Below the pieces are notes generated by a model, which saw only the letters and a program-made list of their open reading frames with translations, made no database searches and was not told where the DNA came from. Positions 6,474 to 10,224 of a stretch of 10,224 bases of DNA are shown piece after piece (the stretch's first letter is position 1; each line of letters begins with the position of its first letter). Origin of the DNA: an uncultured Gammaproteobacteria bacterium (lineage in GTDB: Bacteria > Pseudomonadota > Gammaproteobacteria > UBA9214). Location of the stretch: assembly GCA_905480305.1 (NCBI GenBank), contig CAJQPV010000265.1:1-10224 (forward strand), written 5' to 3'. Both the position numbers and the translations under genes were made by a program.

Positions 6474-7204
6474 CAGATAATCATGCCGTAGCCCAGCACA
6501 AATATAATCGGCGTTAACGAAGCAAAGGCAATCAGCCCAAAACCGTCAATCATCGGGTTGCGTCCCTTGATACTGCTCGCCAGGCCTACACCCAGCGCTG
6601 TAACCAGCGGCACTGTCACCGTCGACGTGGTCACGCCACCCGAATCATAGGCAATGCCGATAATCTCCGGCGGGGCAAAAAACGTCATTATCACTACGCC
6701 GGCATAACCGCCCATGATCAAATACTGGATTGGCCAGCCACGGATAATACGGAACACACCGACTACGATAGCCACGCCCACCGAAAAAGCCACAGTCAAC
6801 CTGAGTCCAAGCGCATAGTTCGCCATCACTGCCTTGTCGTCCGCAATTGCCCCCTCACGTGCGGCAATAATAGCGGCCTTTGCTGTAACTGCCGTCAGCG
6901 CAGGTTCGGCAATGGTAGTACCAAACCCCAGCGCAAAGGCAAACAGCAGCAACCAGAACACATTACCCTTGCGAGCAAAGGCATTGGCAATGGATTCACC
7001 TATTGGGAACAGTGCCTGCTCCAGACCACGAATAAAAAAGGTAAGCCCGAAAATGACCAGCATAAAACCTGTCAGAATTCTGCCGAAGTCAGGCACCGGC
7101 TGCCTGATTACAAATATCTGGAAAAACGCTACCACCAGAATAATTGGCAGCAAGTCACGAAAGCTTGATAACAAAGAACCGGCAAATACTCGTAGTTGTT
7201 CCAA
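6473..7204 (-). CDS. DUF1538 integral membrane protein, first copy
   Basis: The 243-residue protein is the first gene of the operon. Hydrophobic segments lie at about 18-33, 43-60, 83-98, 130-150, 160-178 and 224-243. The DUF1538 motifs are [11 protein letters not shown] (93-103), [20 protein letters not shown] (186-205) and [11 protein letters not shown] (220-230). It pairs with the downstream paralogue, and a heterodimer or a split version of a two-domain protein is likely. The substrate is unknown. The best start is TTG at 7204: CGGAG lies five bases upstream and no in-frame ATG exists before the first membrane helix. A TTG start may hold down the level of this subunit. The stop overlaps the next ATG by one base. 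Control may come from the FNR-type box at 7402-7415. Confidence 0.87.
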   Translation of the reverse strand: MEQLRVFAGSLLSSFRDLLPIILVVAFFQIFVIRQPVPDFGRILTGFMLVIFGLTFFIRGLEQALFPIGESIANAFARKGNVFWLLLFAFALGFGTTIAEPALTAVTAKAAIIAAREGAIADDKAVMANYALGLRLTVAFSVGVAIVVGVFRIIRGWPIQYLIMGGYAGVVIMTFFAPPEIIGIAYDSGGVTTSTVTVPLVTALGVGLASSIKGRNPMIDGFGLIAFASLTPIIFVLGYGMII

Positions 7205-7209
7205 CGCTA

Positions 7210-7214
7210 CTCCG
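7210..7214 (-). promoter_or_regulatory. Ribosome-binding site supporting a TTG start
   Basis: CGGAG on the - strand lies five bases before the TTG at 7204. No competing ATG or GTG is near, so this site is the main support for the non-AUG start of the first DUF1538 gene. Confidence 0.6.
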
Positions 7215-7245
7215 TTTTACTAATATCAGCGCCCGCCAACCTTCC

Positions 7246-7264
7246 GTAACCCGGACCGGGGAAC
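7246..7264. promoter_or_regulatory. GC-rich near-palindrome in the DUF1538 leader
   Basis: GTAACCCGGACCGGGGAAC is a 19-base near-palindrome with core CCCGG-A-CCGGG (7250-7260) and matching GT/AC ends; the two base pairs between core and ends do not match. It lies 42-60 bases upstream of the TTG at 7204. It could be an operator for a dimeric repressor or fold as a hairpin in the leader RNA. No regulator family is recognised. Confidence 0.25.
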
Positions 7265-7373
7265 TACAAGTCAGATGCTTCTGAAAAGACTGTTTTGGAA
7301 TGCGTACTAAATCACATGTCACTTCAGCAGGCAAAGAATATCGATCTTCTGACAGCTGCTATACAGCACTCTA

Positions 7374-7379
7374 TTTGTA
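7374..7379 (-). promoter_or_regulatory. Candidate -10 element of the DUF1538 operon
   Basis: On the - strand this reads TACAAA (four of six with TATAAT). It starts 22 bases after the FNR-type box at 7402-7415, which would place transcription start at 7367 and the box centre at exactly -41.5. The leader would be about 160 bases long. Prediction only; other -10-like hexamers exist in this AT-rich stretch. Confidence 0.3.
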
Positions 7380-7401
7380 GCTGACTCCATAGTGCAAACT
7401 C

Positions 7402-7415
7402 TTGACGATAATCAA
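7402..7415. promoter_or_regulatory. FNR/Anr-type box between DUF1538 operon and APC permease
   Basis: TTGAC-GATA-ATCAA differs from the E. coli FNR consensus TTGAT-N4-ATCAA at one of ten defined bases; CTTGA/TCAAG arms extend it to 7401-7416. It lies in the divergent region. On the - strand a -10-like TACAAA is at the right distance for class II activation (-41.5). On the + strand the corresponding place (about 7438-7443) has no -10-like sequence, so the DUF1538 operon is the more likely target. It is not CRP-like (no TGTGA). Confidence 0.5.
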
Positions 7416-7470
7416 GTAACCAGCTGTTTTTTTCATCAGCCGCCCTCTCCCTGCGTGTAATAATACAGGC

Positions 7471-8718
7471 ATGGCGCCCAGCGATCACAGCACTGAAAAA
7501 CAACCGGCCACCCTGAAGCGCGCCCTGTCGCTGCCACTGGTTACCTTCTACGGGCTGGGTAATATCCTGGGTGCGGGAATATATGTGCTGGTCGGCAAGG
7601 TGGTGGGGCATGCCGGGATGTATGCGCCGCTGTCATTCCTGGTTGCAGCGCTGCTGGCCAGCCTGTCAGCCTTTGCCTATGCCGAGCTCTCGGCACGGTT
7701 CCCGTTAAGCGCCGGTGAAGCTGTTTATGTACAGGAAGGCATCGGCATAGAATCGATCTCACGACTGGTCGGGCTGCTGATCGTGCTGGCCGGGGTGGTA
7801 TCAGCAGCCACTATACTGCGGGGATTCACCGGCTATCTGCAGGTGTTTTTTCCTGTCCATGACGCCGCAGCTCTACTGGTATTGTCGCTGCTGCTGGGCG
7901 CAATTGCCGCCTGGGGCATCAGTGAATCCGTACTGATCGCGGCTGTAATCACCGTGATTGAAGTTGCCGGTTTGCTGATTATCATCGGTGTCGCCTCTCC
8001 CGAGCTGATACAGCTGCAAGCAGTGGCCGCTGATTTTTCAGCGTTGGCAGAATTCGGCGTCTGGCAGGGTATATTTATCGGTGGATTTCTGGCCTTTTAT
8101 GCCTTCATTGGCTTTGAGGATATGGTGAACGTAGCAGAAGAAGTTCAACACCCGCGCCGCAACCTGCCACGGGCAATCCTGATCGCGCTGGCGCTTTCAT
8201 CTGTACTGTACTTTCTGGTGGCACTGGCGGCAGTCACCAGTGTATCCGGTACACAACTGGCAACTTCGGATGCCCCGCTGGCTTTTCTGTATCAGCAGAT
8301 AACCGGCAAGGAACCGGTTTTAATCACCCTGATCAGCATGCTGGCCGTGATCAACGGCGCCCTGATCCAGATCATCATGGCCTCACGCGTCTGTTACGGC
8401 ATGGGAAAGAAACACTGGCTGCCAGCTGTATTTGCACAAGTACATGCAACGACACGCACACCCGTATTCGCAACAGGGGTTGTAGCGTTACTGGTACTGA
8501 TCATGGCACTGTGGCTACCGCTTGAGACGCTGGCAAAAGCGACCAGCTATTTCCTGCTGGTGGTTTTCTCACTGATTAATCTATCGCTATGGCGCCTTAA
8601 GAAACGCCAACCGCACCCTGCCGGCATCATTCGTGTGCCGACCTGGGTGCCGGTTAGCGGGTTCTTCGCTTCAACGTTATTCGCGGCTATTCAGCTGATA
8701 CAGGACTTGATCACCTGA
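7471..8718 (+). CDS. APC-superfamily amino acid permease
   Basis: The 415-residue inner-membrane protein has about 11-12 helices and belongs to the amino acid-polyamine-organocation superfamily. It opens with LKRALSLPLVTFYGLGNILGAGIYVLVG (residues 15-42), which includes the unwound helix 1 motif GAGI (34-37) that holds the substrate's carboxyl group in this fold. Helix 6 carries FIGFEDMVNVAEEVQHPRRNLPRAI (212-236), a typical APC signature. The ends lack an extra domain. The substrate cannot be told from the sequence. ATG 7471 is the first in-frame start after an upstream stop at 7417; no Shine-Dalgarno sequence is seen (only AGG two bases away), while AT-rich GTAATAATAC immediately upstream could be a -10, so the message may be leaderless. 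It is transcribed divergently from the DUF1538 operon and may share regulatory DNA with it. Confidence 0.88.
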   Translation: MAPSDHSTEKQPATLKRALSLPLVTFYGLGNILGAGIYVLVGKVVGHAGMYAPLSFLVAALLASLSAFAYAELSARFPLSAGEAVYVQEGIGIESISRLVGLLIVLAGVVSAATILRGFTGYLQVFFPVHDAAALLVLSLLLGAIAAWGISESVLIAAVITVIEVAGLLIIIGVASPELIQLQAVAADFSALAEFGVWQGIFIGGFLAFYAFIGFEDMVNVAEEVQHPRRNLPRAILIALALSSVLYFLVALAAVTSVSGTQLATSDAPLAFLYQQITGKEPVLITLISMLAVINGALIQIIMASRVCYGMGKKHWLPAVFAQVHATTRTPVFATGVVALLVLIMALWLPLETLAKATSYFLLVVFSLINLSLWRLKKRQPHPAGIIRVPTWVPVSGFFASTLFAAIQLIQDLIT

Positions 8719-8780
8719 AATTGCTTGCCTGAATAATCGGCATAAAAGCTTGCGCATTGTCAGCGCCATTAAAAACGTGA

Positions 8781-8966
8781 CTAATGCGCCGTCGTCTTCA
8801 GCTTACCGCAGCGTTCGCAACAGTAACTGGTCACCAGCCTGCCCTGCTGCGAATCGAAACGTTTATCCTTTACAATGACCCACTTGTGAAATCCCCGCTT
8901 GCAGAGGGTCTTGCCGCTGGCTTTTTCGGACGCCGTTGGCTTCCTGAACGGGATAATGTCAGCCAC
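8781..8966 (-). CDS. Small zinc-ribbon-like protein, 61 residues
   Basis: The product is short, basic and soluble. C22 and H27 (LCKRGFHKW) and the C50-x2-C53 knuckle (CCERCGK) could bind one zinc ion; C49 is a further candidate. The middle (FDSQQGRLVTSYCCERCG) has the hairpin look of rubredoxin-like or zinc-ribbon proteins. I believe similar small proteins occur in other gammaproteobacteria but know no function. The start is GTG at 8966 with AGGG (8973-8976) six bases upstream. Only 18 bases separate it from the stop of the PEPCK-like gene on the same strand, so it is probably the second gene of that transcript. It may assist the neighbouring enzyme or bind nucleic acid; neither is shown. Cysteine spacing, a good ribosome-binding site and operon position support it as a real gene. 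Confidence 0.7.
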   Translation of the reverse strand: MADIIPFRKPTASEKASGKTLCKRGFHKWVIVKDKRFDSQQGRLVTSYCCERCGKLKTTAH

Positions 8967-8972
8967 GTGACA

Positions 8973-8976
8973 CCCT
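8973..8976 (-). promoter_or_regulatory. Ribosome-binding site of the small zinc-ribbon gene
   Basis: AGGG on the - strand lies six bases before GTG 8966. It directly follows TCAAAC (8977-8982), which can pair with part of the hairpin upstream, so access to this site could depend on RNA folding. Confidence 0.5.
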
Positions 8977-8984
8977 GTTTGATC

Positions 8985-10223
8985 CTAGTTCAAACGTATT
9001 CGTTTGAACCTGGATTTCACTCGCTGGATAAATGACTGGTTTTTATAGGCGCGCATGGAAGCAGCCTCCATGACCTTGCCATCATCATCCATTTTCGAGA
9101 GTTTCGCCTTGTTCCAGGTGATGACGTTTTCCCCGGTAGCGGCACGTACCGGCCGCAGTGGATCTGCCCCCAGCGTACCGACCAGTTCATTCAGATAATC
9201 CGGGTTTGAGACCATTGCCAGCTTCTGTACCGCCACGTCCAGGCGGGCAGAAATACCGAGACGCCGGGCTTCATCGGCATAATCAGCATCATCAAGGAAT
9301 TGATTCAGGGTATCCACGTGACGAGTCCACATGGCAATATCGCGTTGTTGTTTGATCTCGAGACGTTCCTTGTACCAGTCTGATGCCAGCAGATTATCGC
9401 GTGTAAACAACGCGCGGAACTCGGCATGATGCACATCCATCCCCAGGTACTTGCCTGTCGCCATGATGATCAGCAGGGCCTGTAACGGCGGACAGGCATC
9501 TTCAATACTGCCATCTTCAAGATATTGCAGCGCGACACGCTGCTGCGCCTCAACAATGTTATGAATGCCATCAACATAGGATTCCATATCCTGTGTCTCC
9601 GGCTTCAAAATAGCCTCTGTGAAAACGGCGCCTGGATTGTCAAATATCTTGCCGAAGAATCCATGCACAAAATGCTCGGTAATACGAAAACCCAGACGAC
9701 TCGCCATCACCGGCTTGCCGTTGTGCTCAAAGTCTTCAAGTCGTTCGAGATAACCATGTTCCCTAAGGTATTCCGGAGTACGCTCCTCAACGGACAGCCG
9801 CGCCCATATTTCCGGCACCAGCAGGCTGATGTCATGATCAACCCGCACTTCCGGGCCAACATAACCGGCCGAGCTGGAGAATCCTGCATGGCCGGTCAGG
9901 ATATATGAAACCAGTGCATTGTTGAGATCCGCCGTGGTCCGCAGTGCGTTAAACGGACCCTTGGTCAGCGCACCCTCGCTACCGGCACCCGTGGTTGACG
10001 GTGACTTGCCAGTGAGACTGCAAATGAAGTCCATAAACAGTTCCGGCAGTTGCTGATAGTGAATCGGGTTATACACTGCCAGCGAACGAATACCCGGCTC
10101 CGGAGGATTGTTGCGCCGCCCGGTCAGCACCGCATCAACCGGATGACAAACAGTCGCATCAACTGCCAGCTTGCGATGAAAACGTGTACTCATTTCAGCA
10201 ATGTACTTGCGAGAAGGCTTCAC
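8985..10223 (-). CDS. PPi-type phosphoenolpyruvate carboxykinase-like protein, C-terminal part
   Basis: About 412 residues are visible, and the frame is still open at the right edge, so the start is outside; the GTG at 10223 should not be taken as the start. Residues 70-94 of the visible part (LTGKSPSTTG then AGSEGALTKGPFNAL) and RTTADLNNALVSYILTGHAGFSSSAGYVGP, followed by VDHDISLLVPEIW (about 128-140), resemble the large pyrophosphate-dependent PEP carboxykinases (about 1,100 residues, known from Propionibacterium and Entamoeba). Those interconvert PEP, CO2 and phosphate with oxaloacetate and pyrophosphate. The assignment rests on my recollection of family motifs; the alternative is an uncharacterised paralogue that lost activity. 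The protein is cytosolic, with no membrane segment. It ends in a basic tail (VKSRFKRIRLN). A perfect 9-bp inverted repeat overlaps the last codons, and the small zinc-ribbon gene follows after 18 bases. Confidence 0.65.
   Translation of the reverse strand: MKPSRKYIAEMSTRFHRKLAVDATVCHPVDAVLTGRRNNPPEPGIRSLAVYNPIHYQQLPELFMDFICSLTGKSPSTTGAGSEGALTKGPFNALRTTADLNNALVSYILTGHAGFSSSAGYVGPEVRVDHDISLLVPEIWARLSVEERTPEYLREHGYLERLEDFEHNGKPVMASRLGFRITEHFVHGFFGKIFDNPGAVFTEAILKPETQDMESYVDGIHNIVEAQQRVALQYLEDGSIEDACPPLQALLIIMATGKYLGMDVHHAEFRALFTRDNLLASDWYKERLEIKQQRDIAMWTRHVDTLNQFLDDADYADEARRLGISARLDVAVQKLAMVSNPDYLNELVGTLGADPLRPVRAATGENVITWNKAKLSKMDDDGKVMEAASMRAYKNQSFIQRVKSRFKRIRLN
8988..9009 (-). repeat. Perfect 9-bp inverted repeat at the 3' end of the PEPCK-like gene
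   Basis: GTTCAAACG (8988-8996) and CGTTTGAAC (9001-9009) flank a four-base loop; the repeat covers the last seven sense codons and touches the stop codon. No run of T follows on the - strand, so it is not a standard intrinsic terminator. The distal arm can alternatively pair with TCAAAC (- strand, 8982-8977) beside the next gene's ribosome-binding site. It may be an RNA stability, processing or coupling element between the two genes, or a protein-binding palindrome. Confidence 0.55.
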
Positions 10224-10224
10224 C

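Noticed and set aside
7324..7611. 95-codon - strand frame covering part of the divergent region
   Set aside because: Its first half is antisense to the conserved N-terminus of the APC permease, and it spans the FNR-type box; no ribosome-binding site or family likeness.
1..10224. Mobile element, CRISPR array, tRNA or defence system
   Set aside because: No transposase, integrase, direct-repeat array, tRNA-like cloverleaf or known defence domain was seen on either strand; gene families look like core chromosome.

Overview
The window looks like a stretch of ordinary chromosome from a gammaproteobacterium. This is inferred from the protein families and the moderate, even base composition; no 16S or other marker is present. 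Ten protein genes fill almost all of it. I see no tRNA, rRNA, insertion sequence, phage gene or CRISPR array, and no gene-free stretch longer than about 270 bases.

Layout, left to right. (1) The 3' part of a kinase-like fusion gene (aminoglycoside-phosphotransferase-like domain plus P-loop ATPase domain) runs in from the left edge. (2) A two-gene + strand operon follows: a secreted YceI-like lipid-binding protein, directly followed (TGAATG) by an 840-residue RND/MMPL-type exporter. A perfect FNR/CRP-family-type palindrome lies upstream. (3) A convergent four-gene - strand operon (7204 down to 4807) encodes two paralogous DUF1538 membrane proteins, a divergent P-II-like protein and a two-CBS-domain protein. 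The first two genes and the last two genes are coupled by 1- and 4-base overlaps. (4) A 266-base divergent intergenic region holds a second FNR-type box (TTGAC-GATA-ATCAA). It is followed by an APC-family amino acid permease on the + strand. (5) A - strand pair ends the window: the C-terminal part of a large protein that resembles PPi-type phosphoenolpyruvate carboxykinase, then a 61-residue zinc-ribbon-like protein 18 bases downstream.

The most interesting unit is the DUF1538-DUF1538-PII-CBS operon. It looks like a two-subunit membrane transporter of unknown substrate with two soluble sensors: a trimeric nucleotide/metabolite-binding P-II-like protein and an adenylate-binding-type CBS pair. 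The FNR-type box sits exactly 41.5 bases upstream of the start site implied by a -10-like element on the operon's strand. That is the geometry of a class II FNR-activated promoter, so oxygen or redox control is a testable idea. The YceI/RND pair suggests lipid or polyisoprenoid handling at the envelope. The PEPCK-like gene points to anaplerotic or gluconeogenic carbon metabolism. All functional links beyond family assignment are inference from sequence and gene order.
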